The translations under genes were made by a program, and so were the position numbers. A stretch of 37,512 bases of DNA from Anaerolineae bacterium (GTDB lineage Bacteria > Chloroflexota > Anaerolineae > B4-G1 > DUEL01), in the NCBI GenBank assembly GCA_016931695.1, contig JAFGEI010000125.1:1-37512 (forward strand). Reading direction: 5' to 3'. The notes beneath the pieces were generated by a model. It was not told where the DNA came from. It ran no database searches and was given only the letters and a program-made list of their open reading frames with translations. This document shows, one piece after another, positions 1 through 8,263 of this stretch; position 1 is the first letter of the stretch; the number at the start of each line of letters is the position of its first letter.

Positions 1-11
1 AAAGGGGAGGG

Positions 12-31
12 TGTGGGTGCCGGCACCCACA
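12..31. repeat. Perfect 20-bp palindrome, possible terminator
   Basis: Both arms are 10 nt (TGTGGGTGCC and its complement) with no loop. A short ATTTT run and a C-rich stretch follow on the plus strand, so it may be the terminator of a gene lying left of the window. Its role cannot be decided because the upstream gene is not visible. Confidence 0.4.
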
Positions 32-78
32 TTTTCCCCCTTCTCTGGCACGGGAGAGCATCCGGGCGGGCAGCCTGA

Positions 79-285
79 GCAGTTACGATTCATGACTATT
101 TTGGCGTCGACCTGGATGTTGTGCGGCGGACGGTGCAGCAAGACCTGCTGCCTTTGCGGGTCCAGATTGCGGAGGCCATTGCCAGGCAAAAGTGAACGGG
201 CTCAAGCGGTTTGTGGATCGGGTCGAGCTGGAAGGCGAAACGGGAAAGCTGTGGTACACCTTCCCATTTGATGAGCTGCTAACTA
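79..285 (+). pseudogene. Decayed coding remnant, possibly serine-recombinase C-terminus
   Basis: Two short plus-strand reading stretches look like protein. Frame 1 from about 79 to 195 reads HDYFGVDLDVV... and ends at a TGA at 193-195. Another frame then reads NGLKRFVDRVELEGE and WYTFPF from about 195 to 285. The 'RVEL-x-GE-x-G-x-x-WYTFPF' ending resembles the C-terminal tail of large serine recombinases, where an I-x-Y-x-F-P type ending is common. The two halves would be joined by a frameshift near 190, and no start codon or full domain is present. It abuts the 3' end of a tRNA gene, a common integration site, which fits a relic of a mobile element. The family assignment is weak. Confidence 0.3.
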
Positions 286-300
286 TACGTTTATGGACAG

Positions 301-375
301 TACCCCCAACGGGATTTGAACCCGTGTCGCAGGCTTGAAAGGCCTGTGTCCTAGACCTGGCTAGACGATGGGGGC
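301..375 (-). tRNA. tRNA-Glu (UUC)
   Basis: Read on the minus strand, the acceptor stem GCCCCCA pairs with UGGGGGU and A is the discriminator base. The D arm is GUCU...AGGAC. The anticodon stem CAGGC/GCCUG encloses the loop CUUUCAA with anticodon UUC. The T arm carries GGGUUCAAAUCCC. Position 1-72 would be a G-U pair, and the 3' CCA is not encoded. It lies 34 nt downstream of the Roadblock-like gene but has its own promoter. Confidence 0.93.
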
Positions 376-385
376 AAGCGGGTAT

Positions 386-413
386 ATTGTACCATAAAGG
401 CCCCCTTCGTCAA
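386..413 (-). promoter_or_regulatory. Sigma70-type promoter of tRNA-Glu
   Basis: On the minus strand: -35 TTGACG (408-413), 16-nt spacer, -10 TACAAT (386-391), preceded by TGG as in an extended -10. The distance to the tRNA 5' end at 375 fits a start a few bases upstream. The -35 overlaps the stop codon of the upstream gene (410-412). Confidence 0.75.
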
Positions 414-934
414 GGATTTTCCTCCTCCCGCTCCTCCGACAGCAGCCCCAGCGCCCGGGCCTCGGCCATGCTCAAGCTGCCAAAGAACACGCCGTCGGCC
501 GCCTCGCTCCGCTCTTCTTTTTTCGTCTGCAGCAACTGCTGCAGCTCGTTCATCGCCCGCTGGAGGAATAACCACACCACGCCCGAATGCCGGGCGGCGG
601 CCCGCTGGTTCAGCAGCAGGAAGAGATGGGGCCCTTCAGCAGCGACCGCCGCATAGACCTGATACCGCCCGCCCTCGTAATGGTGCATGCTGGTTTCGAT
701 CCTGTCATCCAAGTCGCGGCCCAGGCAAGCAGCGACGGTCGTCGTTTTGACCAGGGTGGAATAGATCGTCTCCAGGGAGAGATTGGCAGCCCGCCCCGCT
801 TGGGCCAACACTTGGCCCTCGTGGTCGGATAGCAATACGCAATGAGCCCCGGTATTGCGGCGCAACGTCGCCAGGGTCCATTGCACCGCTTCACCGTGCT
901 GCGCAAGATAGGCAGGAATAGGTGAATTTGGCAC
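410..934 (-). CDS. Roadblock/LC7-like domain protein
   Basis: A 174-residue soluble protein. The central 110 residues follow the Roadblock/LC7 pattern: an amphipathic helix, 'TGAHCVLLSDHEGQVLAQAG' as the first beta hairpin, a long helix, then 'YQVYAAVAAEGPHLFLLL' strands and a last helix. In other bacteria such proteins work beside small GTPases or as signalling scaffolds; no GTPase gene is adjacent here. The GTG start at 934 is chosen because GAGGAG lies 7 nt upstream (942-947). Reading further upstream would add 35 residues that do not look like the family. It follows the response-regulator gene on the same strand after 224 nt, so it may share that signalling context. The family call rests on pattern only. 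Confidence 0.6.
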   Translation of the reverse strand: MPNSPIPAYLAQHGEAVQWTLATLRRNTGAHCVLLSDHEGQVLAQAGRAANLSLETIYSTLVKTTTVAACLGRDLDDRIETSMHHYEGGRYQVYAAVAAEGPHLFLLLNQRAAARHSGVVWLFLQRAMNELQQLLQTKKEERSEAADGVFFGSLSMAEARALGLLSEEREEENP

Positions 935-1158
935 GCTCGTACTCCTCAAAACAACATTGTGAAGAGGTAACTGCTCGGCGGGTCGTCTTTGGAAGCCCTC
1001 CCAAGCCCGAAAAGGGGAGAGGGTAATACTGCAGTACATTGCAAAGCGCGGATCAATTTGCCACAGTCCATCCTACCACAGCAGCAGATAGATGGAGGTT
1101 GCAAAGCGGTTACGGTTCTGTTACAGTGTTTGGTTGCGACTGCCCAGGACGTTGCGTT

Positions 1159-1989
1159 TCACTCGTCGTCCTTTGCGTCAGGGGGAAGAGAAGGGAACAT
1201 GTAGCCCACGCCGCGCACGTTGACAATGTATCGAGGATGCGAGGGGTCGGGCTCCAGCTTGCGCCGCAGGCGGCGGACGTGCACGCGAACGATCGCCCGC
1301 GCCCCCCAGGGATCCGCCTCGTATCCTTGAGCGCGGCGGACCAACTGCTGCGGGCTACAGACCTGATCCGGATTCTCCATCAGGTAGGTCAACAGCTTGA
1401 ACTCGGTGGGAGTCAGGCTGGCAAGTTGACCCTCCACCGTGACGGTATGCCGCTCCCGATCCAGAGAGACGTCCTGCAGCTCGAGCACCTGCGCCGGGGC
1501 AGGGATAGCGATTTCCTTCCCCGCCTCTGCCCCCATCCGCTCTACGGCCACCAGCTCGGAGAGGGTATGCTCCAGCTGGGTGACCAGGGCGCGCCGTTGT
1601 TGTTCTGTGCGCTGTTTCTCCAGGCCCTTGCGCACGCTCTCCAGGATCTGCGGGATGGGGCAGGGTTTGAGCAAATAGTCGTGGGCCCCGCGGCGAATGG
1701 CCTGAATCGCCGTCTCCAACGTCCCAAAAGCGGTGAGAAGAACAATGACCGTGTTGGGAGAACGTTTTTGCACCACTTCTGTCAGCTGCAAACCATCCAT
1801 CCCCGGCATCTTGAGATCGAGCACCATCAGATCGAACGGCAGCTGCTCGACGATCAATTCCAGTGCCGCTTCCCCATTGCCCGCCGTTTGGACGTCGTAT
1901 CCCTCCAGGCGCAGCACTTCTGCCAGGGATACCCGCGTGGTTGCTTCGTCGTCGACGACCAGGATGCGCGGTTGTTTCCCGATATCCAT
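1159..1989 (-). CDS. Response regulator, receiver plus OmpR/PhoB winged helix
   Basis: 276 residues. The receiver domain is about 8-120, with acidic pair D13-D14, phospho-acceptor D58 (VLDLKMPGMDG), T86 and K108 (LLKP). A helical, probably coiled-coil linker at about 120-175 separates it from an OmpR/PhoB winged helix at about 175-265 (LTPTEFKLLTYLMENP, then VRVHVRRLRRKLE and RYIVNVRGVGYMF). Its likely role is phosphorylation-controlled DNA binding, with the upstream kinase as partner. AGGAG (1996-2000) sits 6 nt from the ATG and overlaps the stop codon of the kinase gene, so translation is probably coupled. The receiver sequence (TAFGTLETAIQAIRRGAHDYLLKP) is NtrC-like although the output domain is OmpR-like, and the linker is longer than in typical PhoB proteins. 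Confidence 0.93.
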   Translation of the reverse strand: MDIGKQPRILVVDDEATTRVSLAEVLRLEGYDVQTAGNGEAALELIVEQLPFDLMVLDLKMPGMDGLQLTEVVQKRSPNTVIVLLTAFGTLETAIQAIRRGAHDYLLKPCPIPQILESVRKGLEKQRTEQQRRALVTQLEHTLSELVAVERMGAEAGKEIAIPAPAQVLELQDVSLDRERHTVTVEGQLASLTPTEFKLLTYLMENPDQVCSPQQLVRRAQGYEADPWGARAIVRVHVRRLRRKLEPDPSHPRYIVNVRGVGYMFPSLPPDAKDDE

Positions 1990-1998
1990 TGTCTGCTC

Positions 1999-3660
1999 CT
2001 ACGTCGCTGTCCGGACGGGGTGTACCGGCAGTTGAACGATAAAGGTGGCGCCCATTCCTGGCTGGCTCGAGACCTCGATGGCGCCGCCATGCCGCTCGAC
2101 AATTCCATAGCTGACCGCCAGTCCCAGGCCCGTACCACTCTGCTTGGTGGTGTAGAACGGCTCGAAAATGTGGGATTCCTGTTCTGGGGGGACGCCGGGG
2201 CCAGAGTCGCGAAAGGCGATCAGGACCCACTCGCCATCTTTGCTCAACAACGTCCCCACCCGCAGGTCGCCTCCCTCGGGCATGGCTTCGATTGCGTTGA
2301 TGATGACGTTCAAAAAGACCTGAGCAATCTGGTCCGGCACGGCGGGGATCGCGGGCAGGTTGTCAGCCAGGCGGGTGTGGACGCGGACGTGGTCGTGCTG
2401 CAATCGTTTGTCGGCAATGGCCAGGACATTCTGTAGCACCTGGTTGACGTCCGTCTGGACCGCCCCGCCCCTGGACGGGCGGTAGAAATCGAGCATGCGC
2501 TGCACGATCTCGATCAAGCGCTCGACTTCTTTTTGCGCCATTCCCAGGTATTGTTGGCGTTTTTCCTGCGGCAGGCGATCGATGATGGCCAGGTGAAGGC
2601 TGTTATGAATCGCCTGCAGCGGGTTGTTGATCTCGTGCGCGATCGAGGCCGCCAGCCGCCCGATCGCCGCCATCTTTTCCGCCTGGACGAGCTGAGCCTG
2701 GGAGCGCTCCAGCTCGTTGGCAAAGTCGGCCAGTTCGCTGTACAGCTGGGCGTTTTCCACCGCCACCGCCACCGACCCGGCCATCGTCTGCAGCAGGTCC
2801 AGATCGGCCGGGGTAAAAGCGCCCGCCAGCTTGTTGATCAACGCAATCGCCCCGATCACCCGGTCGCGGATGGTCAGCGAGACACAGAGCAAGGTGCGGG
2901 GGCTAAAACCGCGCCCGCCGTCCACCTGGGGCAGGAAAAGGGGGTCGTCTACTGCATCGTTGGTCAGGTAGGGCTCTCCCGTCGTCACGACGTGGCCAAT
3001 GATCCCCTCGCCGGGCTGCAGCGTTCGCCCCGTGATCCACCCTTGCTCCGGGCTGAGCGTCTTGCGAAAGACCAGGTCGCCGCTTTCCTCGTCCACCAGC
3101 ACCAGCGAGCCGGCCTCGACGTGGAGAATCTCTTGGATGCCCTGCATCGTGGCTACCAACACCTCGTCCAGGTCGAGGCTGGAGGTAATGGCGCGGTTGA
3201 TCTCGTTGAGGGCGGCCAGCTCTCGATTCCGCTGGCGCAACGCCTGCTCGGTGCGCCGGATGCGCATAATGACCTGCACCCGGGCCAGCAGCTCCCGCGG
3301 GTCGAAGGGCTTGGTCAGATAGTCGTCCGCCCCCATCTCCAGCCCCATCGTCTTGTCGTTTACGGAGGTGAGGGCAGTCGTGACCAGGATGGAGGTCTGG
3401 GAAAGAACAGGGTCGGATTTGACGCGGGAGATGACCTGGTAGCCGCTGATCCCAGGCATCAGAATGTCCAGCAGCAGGACATCGACCGGGTGCCCGGTGC
3501 CGCTTTCCTGCGCCAGTTTCTCCAGCGTCTCCTCGCCCGAGTTGGCCTCCAGTACCTGGCACTCGCCCATCTCGAGCATGTCACGGATGAGGTCTACAAC
3601 CTGGGGGTCATCGTCAGCGACCAACACCTTGGGCGTGTAGGCGGCTTCCATCTCGGGCAT
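1999..3660 (-). CDS. Hybrid sensor kinase REC-GAF-HisKA-HATPase
   Basis: 553 residues, no membrane segment, so a cytoplasmic kinase. The N-terminal receiver is about 10-125 (D65 in LLLDILMPG, K117 in LTKPF). A GAF domain is about 155-310. The HisKA dimerisation helix carries H342 (SIAHEINNPL). The HATPase domain has the N box (VIINAIEAM), G1 DSGPGV and G2 GTGLGLA. The receiver lies upstream of the sensor, so it probably passes an input signal to the kinase. I start at ATG 3660 rather than 3675 because GGAGGAG (3667-3673) lies exactly 6 nt upstream of 3660, and the earlier ATG is part of that ribosome-binding site. It forms an operon with the response regulator, 9 nt apart. Confidence 0.93.
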   Translation of the reverse strand: MPEMEAAYTPKVLVADDDPQVVDLIRDMLEMGECQVLEANSGEETLEKLAQESGTGHPVDVLLLDILMPGISGYQVISRVKSDPVLSQTSILVTTALTSVNDKTMGLEMGADDYLTKPFDPRELLARVQVIMRIRRTEQALRQRNRELAALNEINRAITSSLDLDEVLVATMQGIQEILHVEAGSLVLVDEESGDLVFRKTLSPEQGWITGRTLQPGEGIIGHVVTTGEPYLTNDAVDDPLFLPQVDGGRGFSPRTLLCVSLTIRDRVIGAIALINKLAGAFTPADLDLLQTMAGSVAVAVENAQLYSELADFANELERSQAQLVQAEKMAAIGRLAASIAHEINNPLQAIHNSLHLAIIDRLPQEKRQQYLGMAQKEVERLIEIVQRMLDFYRPSRGGAVQTDVNQVLQNVLAIADKRLQHDHVRVHTRLADNLPAIPAVPDQIAQVFLNVIINAIEAMPEGGDLRVGTLLSKDGEWVLIAFRDSGPGVPPEQESHIFEPFYTTKQSGTGLGLAVSYGIVERHGGAIEVSSQPGMGATFIVQLPVHPVRTAT

Positions 3661-3689
3661 CGGTGTCTCCTCCATGAACCACTATTTTC

Positions 3690-3717
3690 ATTATACGAGA
3701 TTTGAAAAAAAGGACAA
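3690..3717 (-). promoter_or_regulatory. Promoter of the kinase/response-regulator operon
   Basis: On the minus strand: -35 TTGTCC (3712-3717), 16-nt spacer, perfect -10 TATAAT (3690-3695). The predicted start near 3683 leaves a leader of about 23 nt that contains the GGAGGAG site. The same hexamers and spacing recur upstream of pepA at 10231. Confidence 0.7.
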
Positions 3718-3801
3718 GCTGATCGGGCAGAAGGGGGCATTTGCCGCTGCCCCAGCAACAAATACAAGCATACGCGCTGACTACCCCTCTTGGCAAAACT
3801 G

Positions 3802-3810
3802 TGCTATAGT
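3802..3810 (+). promoter_or_regulatory. Possible extended -10 element of the plus-strand kinase
   Basis: TGC followed by TATAGT has the TGn extended -10 form, and no convincing -35 lies at the right distance. The start would fall near 3817, just ahead of the GAGGAG site (3824-3829). The 3676-3801 interval also holds a GGGCAG/CTGCCC hairpin. Confidence 0.4.
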
Positions 3811-3835
3811 TGACGGTGAACTTGAGGAGCAGCCG

Positions 3836-5758
3836 TTGGCAAAAGAGCGAATTCTGATCGTAGACGATAGCGCCGAAATCCGCCACGTTCTCCGCAGCAT
3901 GGTGCTGGAACCGGCCGGGTACCGGGTTTGGGAAGCCCGCATCGGCCCTGAGGGGCTGCGCCTGGCACAAGAGGAAGCGTTCGATCTCATCATCCTCGAC
4001 GAACAACTGCCCGAGATGACCGGGATGCAGATCCTCAAATCGCTCCGCGAGCAGGGGATATCGACCCCGGTGATCATCATGACCGGCTACAGTTCCGAGG
4101 AGATGGCCGTTCAGGCGCTGCGCCTGGGGGTGCGGGATTACGTCATCAAGCCCTTTGAGCCCCGCGAGATTGAAGAGGCAGTCAGCCGGGCCATGGAAGA
4201 AGGGCGCCTGCGCGCAGAGCGGAACCAGTTAATCGCGCAGCTCGAAAAAGCAAACCGCCGGCTGCAACAGCAGGTCCAGGAATTGAACACGCTCTACTCT
4301 ATTGGCCAGTCGGTCGCCGCCCTGCTCGACCTGGAGGCGGTATTGACGCGGCTGGTGGAAGCGGCCGTCTTTCTCGCTCGCGCCGAAGAAGGGCTGCTGC
4401 TGATCAAGGAGCCCGAATCTGACGACCTGGTGCTGCGTGCGGCCAAGAACATTGACCAGCGCCGGGCCCGCGAACTCCGCGTGCGCGTCCAGGATTCCCT
4501 GGCCGGCCAGGTGATGCAGAGCGGCGAGCCCTTGCTGGTCGTCAGCGGAAACCCCAAGGTCGCCACCGGTTACCTGGTCCGCTCCCTGGCCTATGCCCCC
4601 ATCCGTACCGCCGAACGCGGCATCATCGGCATCCTGGGAGTGACCAACCGCGAGCTGGACCGCCCGTTCACGGCCCACGACATCCAGCTGCTCTCTGCCC
4701 TGGCGGATTACGCGGCGGTAGCGCTGGAGAACGTCCGTCTCTACGGAGAGGCCGAGACCGAGCGGCGCAAGCTGCGCGCCGTGCTGCAAGAGACGGAAGA
4801 AGCAGTCGTGATCCTCGATCCCAACCTGGACATCTTGCTCTGTAACCCGGCCGCCATCGCCGCATTGGGCCTGGCCCCCGACATCGTCGGCAAAACCGCC
4901 GCAGAGGTCATCCAGCATCCCGTGCTGAAGGACCTGTTGGCGTCCGCGGTCAAGGCCGACCGAACGCTGCACGCCGAAGTGCCAGCGCGCAACGAGCGGA
5001 CTTATAGCGCCCAGCTGACGCCCGTCGAAGGGGTAGGTTATGCCCTGATGATGCAGGACATCAGCCGTCTCAAGGAACTGGACCGGATCAAGTCCGAGTT
5101 TGTCTTTACCGTATCCCACGACCTGCGCACGCCCCTGACGACAATTCTGGGCTATGTCGACCTGCTGGAAAAGGTTGGGCCGCTGAACAGCCAACAGTTG
5201 ACCTTTGTCGATCGGGTCCGGGGCAGCATCACGCACATCACCCGCTTGATCAGCGACCTCCTCGACCTGGGGCGCATTGGGGCGGACTATGATCTGGAGA
5301 TGGAACCCCTGCACCTGGAATCGATCATCTCCAGTGTCGTGGAGGATTTTCGGCCGCAAGTCGAACAGCGGCAGCAAGAACTGTGCTGGGAACATTGCCC
5401 GCTGCCCCTGATACGCGGCAACCCCCAGCGCCTGCGCCAGGCAATAGAGAACCTGATCAGCAACGCCGTCAAGTACACCCAGGCGGGGGGACAGATCTCG
5501 ATCGAGGCGCGGGAGGGCGCCGGGCACATCGTCGTCTGCGTTGCCGATAACGGCATCGGCATCCCGCTGGCCGACCAGCCATACATCTTTGACCGCTTCT
5601 ACCGCGCCCATACGCCCGAGACCGACGAAATCGTCGGTACCGGGCTGGGCCTGGCCATCGTCAAATCGGTCGTCGAGAAGCACGGCGGTCGAATCTGGGT
5701 CGAGAGCACCCCCGGTGAAGGCTCCACCTTTACCTTTGTCCTCCACACGATAGAGTAG
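3836..5758 (+). CDS. Hybrid sensor kinase REC-GAF-PAS-HisKA-HATPase
   Basis: 640 residues and soluble. An N-terminal receiver (ILIVDD, LIILDEQLPEMTG, VIKPF) is followed by a coiled coil, a GAF domain (about 150-305), a PAS-like segment (about 320-430, AVVILDPNLDILLCNPAA), HisKA with FTVSHDLRTPL, and HATPase with N box ENLISNAVKYTQ, G1 ADNGIGI and G2 GTGLGLA. The TTG start at 3836 is chosen because GAGGAG lies 6 nt upstream. The upstream in-frame extension of 54 residues overlaps the divergent promoter and resembles no family member. It is divergent from the other REC-GAF kinase, so the two share an intergenic control region. There is no dedicated response regulator on its own strand, so it may feed the regulator at 1159-1989 or act through its own receiver. 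Confidence 0.9.
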   Translation: MAKERILIVDDSAEIRHVLRSMVLEPAGYRVWEARIGPEGLRLAQEEAFDLIILDEQLPEMTGMQILKSLREQGISTPVIIMTGYSSEEMAVQALRLGVRDYVIKPFEPREIEEAVSRAMEEGRLRAERNQLIAQLEKANRRLQQQVQELNTLYSIGQSVAALLDLEAVLTRLVEAAVFLARAEEGLLLIKEPESDDLVLRAAKNIDQRRARELRVRVQDSLAGQVMQSGEPLLVVSGNPKVATGYLVRSLAYAPIRTAERGIIGILGVTNRELDRPFTAHDIQLLSALADYAAVALENVRLYGEAETERRKLRAVLQETEEAVVILDPNLDILLCNPAAIAALGLAPDIVGKTAAEVIQHPVLKDLLASAVKADRTLHAEVPARNERTYSAQLTPVEGVGYALMMQDISRLKELDRIKSEFVFTVSHDLRTPLTTILGYVDLLEKVGPLNSQQLTFVDRVRGSITHITRLISDLLDLGRIGADYDLEMEPLHLESIISSVVEDFRPQVEQRQQELCWEHCPLPLIRGNPQRLRQAIENLISNAVKYTQAGGQISIEAREGAGHIVVCVADNGIGIPLADQPYIFDRFYRAHTPETDEIVGTGLGLAIVKSVVEKHGGRIWVESTPGEGSTFTFVLHTIE

Positions 5759-5785
5759 CCGCTGCCCTTTATGCAAGACCGTTGG

Positions 5786-5814
5786 TTGACAGAATGCCCC
5801 TTCTGCGGTATCCT
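5786..5814 (+). promoter_or_regulatory. Sigma70-type promoter of the deacetylase gene
   Basis: Perfect -35 TTGACA (5786-5791), 17-nt spacer, -10 TATCCT (5809-5814). The predicted start near 5821 leaves a leader of only about 15 nt. Confidence 0.7.
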
Positions 5815-5834
5815 TACCAGCCTTGAGGATACCG
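5806..5834. promoter_or_regulatory. Inverted repeat over the -10 and ribosome-binding site, candidate operator
   Basis: CGGTATCC (5806-5813) and GGATACCG (5827-5834) form a perfect 8-bp inverted repeat with a 13-nt spacer. The left arm covers the -10 hexamer and the right arm covers the GAGG at 5825-5828, one base before the ATG at 5836. The predicted transcription start lies between the arms, so a DNA operator is more likely than an RNA hairpin. Confidence 0.5.
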
Positions 5835-5835
5835 T

Positions 5836-6792
5836 ATGAATGCCCGCCCATTGACCCGCCTGTTGATTCCCACCGGCGCTTTGCTGTTGCTGATCGGCGT
5901 GGCCATTCCCTTTGCGCAGGTGCCGGCTCCCAGCCCGCTCCCCACGCCCACCGCCCCGCCGACGCGGACGGCGACGCCGCCCCCCACGCCGACGCCAACC
6001 TGCACCCCAACCGCCACCTCGACGCCGACGCCCGCGCCGACCACGCCGCCGACCCCTACCCCCACCGCCACCCCAACGCCGACCATCACCCCCGGCCCGA
6101 TCCCCGATTCGGCCGAGGTGCCAATCCTGATGTACCATTACGTGGAAGAGCTCCCACCCGACGCCGACCGGCTCCGGCGCGACCTCACCGTCAGCCCCGA
6201 GAATTTTGAAGCGCAGCTCCAATACCTGGTTGACGCGGGCTACCAGACGATTACCCTCTCTGACCTGTACCGCTACCTGACCCAGGGGTACGGGATTCCC
6301 GAGCAATCGGTCGTCCTTACCTTTGACGACGGCTATCGCAGCGCCTACACGGTCGTGTTCCCACTCCTGGAACAATATAACTTTGTCGGCACCTTTTTCG
6401 TCCTGGCCACCCCGGCCCACTTTGAGGCGCCGGATTACCTGACATGGGCCATGATGGCCGAGATGGCCCATGCCGGGATGGACGTCCAGGGCCATGGACG
6501 GGATCACGTCGACCTGCGCGGTCGTTCCTACGACTATCTCGTCTACCAAACCCTGGGCATCAAAGAGGCAGTCGAATTCCACACCGGCCAGGATGTGCGG
6601 TTCTTTTGCTACCCCTCCGGGCAGTACGACCAGGCCCTCATCGACGTCCTGCGTTCGGCAGGCTACTGGGGCGCGGTGACCACCGAGCACGGGCGGATCC
6701 ACACGGCGGACCGCCTGTTCACCCTCGCCCGGGTGCGCATCCGCGGCACCGACTCGCTGGAGGCGTTCGTCAACCGGCTGGAAGGACGCTAG
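5836..6792 (+). CDS. Exported polysaccharide deacetylase (NodB-like, CE4)
   Basis: 318 residues. An N-terminal hydrophobic helix (about 7-27) acts as signal or anchor. A Pro/Thr-rich linker of about 60 residues (30-90) tethers a NodB domain (about 95-315). Motif 1 is LTFDDGY with the catalytic and metal-binding Asp pair; motif 2 is an H-x3-H (HGRDH). Further on, FFCYPSG matches the R/Y-x-PxG region. Expected role: deacetylation of N-acetylated or O-acetylated polysaccharide at the cell surface. The linker suggests it reaches out through the envelope. The ATG at 5836 is used because of the promoter just upstream. The amylase-type gene starts 22 nt after the stop, so they are probably co-transcribed. 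Confidence 0.88.
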   Translation: MNARPLTRLLIPTGALLLLIGVAIPFAQVPAPSPLPTPTAPPTRTATPPPTPTPTCTPTATSTPTPAPTTPPTPTPTATPTPTITPGPIPDSAEVPILMYHYVEELPPDADRLRRDLTVSPENFEAQLQYLVDAGYQTITLSDLYRYLTQGYGIPEQSVVLTFDDGYRSAYTVVFPLLEQYNFVGTFFVLATPAHFEAPDYLTWAMMAEMAHAGMDVQGHGRDHVDLRGRSYDYLVYQTLGIKEAVEFHTGQDVRFFCYPSGQYDQALIDVLRSAGYWGAVTTEHGRIHTADRLFTLARVRIRGTDSLEAFVNRLEGR

Positions 6793-6814
6793 GGGTGCCA
6801 GAGGCGAGACGAAT

Positions 6815-8263
6815 ATGGAAGCCGATTGGCTCATCCACACCCCCGAGTGGGTCAAGGACGCCGTCTTTTACCAGATCTTTCCCGACCGTTTCGCGACCAG
6901 CGAGCGGCTGGAGAAACCTTCCAACTTGGAGCCGTGGGACCAGCCGCCGACTCGCCACGGCTTCAAGGGCGGGGACCTGTGGGGCGTCGTGGAGCGGTTG
7001 GACTATCTCCAAGACCTGGGCGTCACGGCCATCTACTTTAACCCCATCTTTTGCTCCACTGCCAATCACCGCTACCACACTCACGACTATTACCACGTCG
7101 ATCCGCTCCTGGGCGGCGACGAGGCCTTTGCGGCGCTGCTGCACGCCGCCCACGCCCGCTCGATCCGTGTCGTGCTGGACGGCGTGTTCAACCACGCCAG
7201 CCGCGGCTTTTTCCAGTTCAACCACGTCCTGGAAAACGGGCCCAGCTCCCCCTACCGCGACTGGTTCATCGTCCGCGGCTTTCCCCTGCGCGCCTACAGC
7301 CGCAAGAAAAAGCCCCGCTACGAAACGTGGTGGGGCCTGCGCGCGCTGCCCAAACTGAACACCGACAACCCCCAGGTGTACGAATTCCTGATGAAAGTCG
7401 CCGAGTACTGGCTGCGCCAGGGCATCGACGGCTGGCGGCTCGACGTGCCGCTGGAAATCCGCACGCCCGGCTTTTGGGCCGAGTTCCGGCAGCGGGTCAA
7501 GGCCATCAACCCGCAGGCCTACATCGTCGCCGAGATTTGGGACGAGGCGACCGGGTGGCTGCACGGCGAGCACTTTGACGCGCTGATGAATTACGTCCTG
7601 AACCGGGCATGCCTCGGCTTTTTCGGCGGCGCGGACCTCGACACGGCCTGGCAGCCGGGCGGCTACCTGCTCGAACCGCTGACCGGCCGCCAGTTTGCCA
7701 CCGAGATCGAGCGGCTGCTGGCGCTCAACCACTGGGAGGTCACCACGGCGCAGATGAATCTCCTCAGCAGCCACGACATGCCGCGCTTTCTCACCCTGGT
7801 CAACGGCAACAAGCGCCGCCTGCAGTTGGCCACGCTGTTCCAGATGACGTTCCCCGGCGCCCCCTGCGTCTACTATGGCGACGAAGTGGGCCTGGAAGGC
7901 GCGGGTGACCCCGACTGCCGGCGGGGTTTCCCCTGGGAGCGGGAAAAGTGGGACCACGACCTGCGCGACTGGTTCCAGCGCTGCATCCGCCTCCGCCACG
8001 CCCATCCGGCCCTGCGGCGCGGCGCGTTTCGAACTCTCGTGGCCAGAAAATACGTCTATGTGTTTTCCCGCTCCCTGGGCGAGGAAACGGCGATCGTCGC
8101 CCTCAACGCCGGAAAGAGCAGGGCCAGGGTCTCCGTGCCGCTCGACCGCCTGGCATCCTCCCCGGCTGCCCTCCGCGACCTCTTCTCGGGCCATTCCTAT
8201 CCCGTCCAACAGGGAATGATCGCCCTGAACCTCCCGCCGCTCTCTGGAACGGTCATCGCCTGA
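6815..8263 (+). CDS. GH13 alpha-glycosidase, neopullulanase/cyclomaltodextrinase type
   Basis: 482 residues, no signal peptide, so probably cytoplasmic. The (beta/alpha)8 core starts almost at once (WVKDAVFYQIFPDRF). Conserved region I is DGVFNH (122-127), the nucleophile is D210 (GWRLDVP), the general acid is E240 (VAEIWDEA) and the transition-state Asp is D321 (LLSSHDMPR). LRALPKLN (176-182) matches the region V motif (MPKLN) of neopullulanases and maltogenic amylases. The N-terminal CBM34 domain usual in GH13_20 enzymes is missing; the C-terminal beta domain (about 405-482) is present. Expected substrates are cyclodextrins, pullulan or short maltodextrins. Only a weak AGAGG precedes the ATG. 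Confidence 0.9.
   Translation: MEADWLIHTPEWVKDAVFYQIFPDRFATSERLEKPSNLEPWDQPPTRHGFKGGDLWGVVERLDYLQDLGVTAIYFNPIFCSTANHRYHTHDYYHVDPLLGGDEAFAALLHAAHARSIRVVLDGVFNHASRGFFQFNHVLENGPSSPYRDWFIVRGFPLRAYSRKKKPRYETWWGLRALPKLNTDNPQVYEFLMKVAEYWLRQGIDGWRLDVPLEIRTPGFWAEFRQRVKAINPQAYIVAEIWDEATGWLHGEHFDALMNYVLNRACLGFFGGADLDTAWQPGGYLLEPLTGRQFATEIERLLALNHWEVTTAQMNLLSSHDMPRFLTLVNGNKRRLQLATLFQMTFPGAPCVYYGDEVGLEGAGDPDCRRGFPWEREKWDHDLRDWFQRCIRLRHAHPALRRGAFRTLVARKYVYVFSRSLGEETAIVALNAGKSRARVSVPLDRLASSPAALRDLFSGHSYPVQQGMIALNLPPLSGTVIA

Noticed and set aside
935..1158. Intergenic stretch between the response regulator and the Roadblock-like gene
   Set aside because: It holds a TACTGCAGTA palindrome and an imperfect CCCTC/GGGAGGG pairing but no convincing promoter or terminator.
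1039..2436. Long plus-strand frame opposite the response regulator
   Set aside because: It is a shadow of the regulator and kinase genes, with no motifs and no ribosome-binding site.
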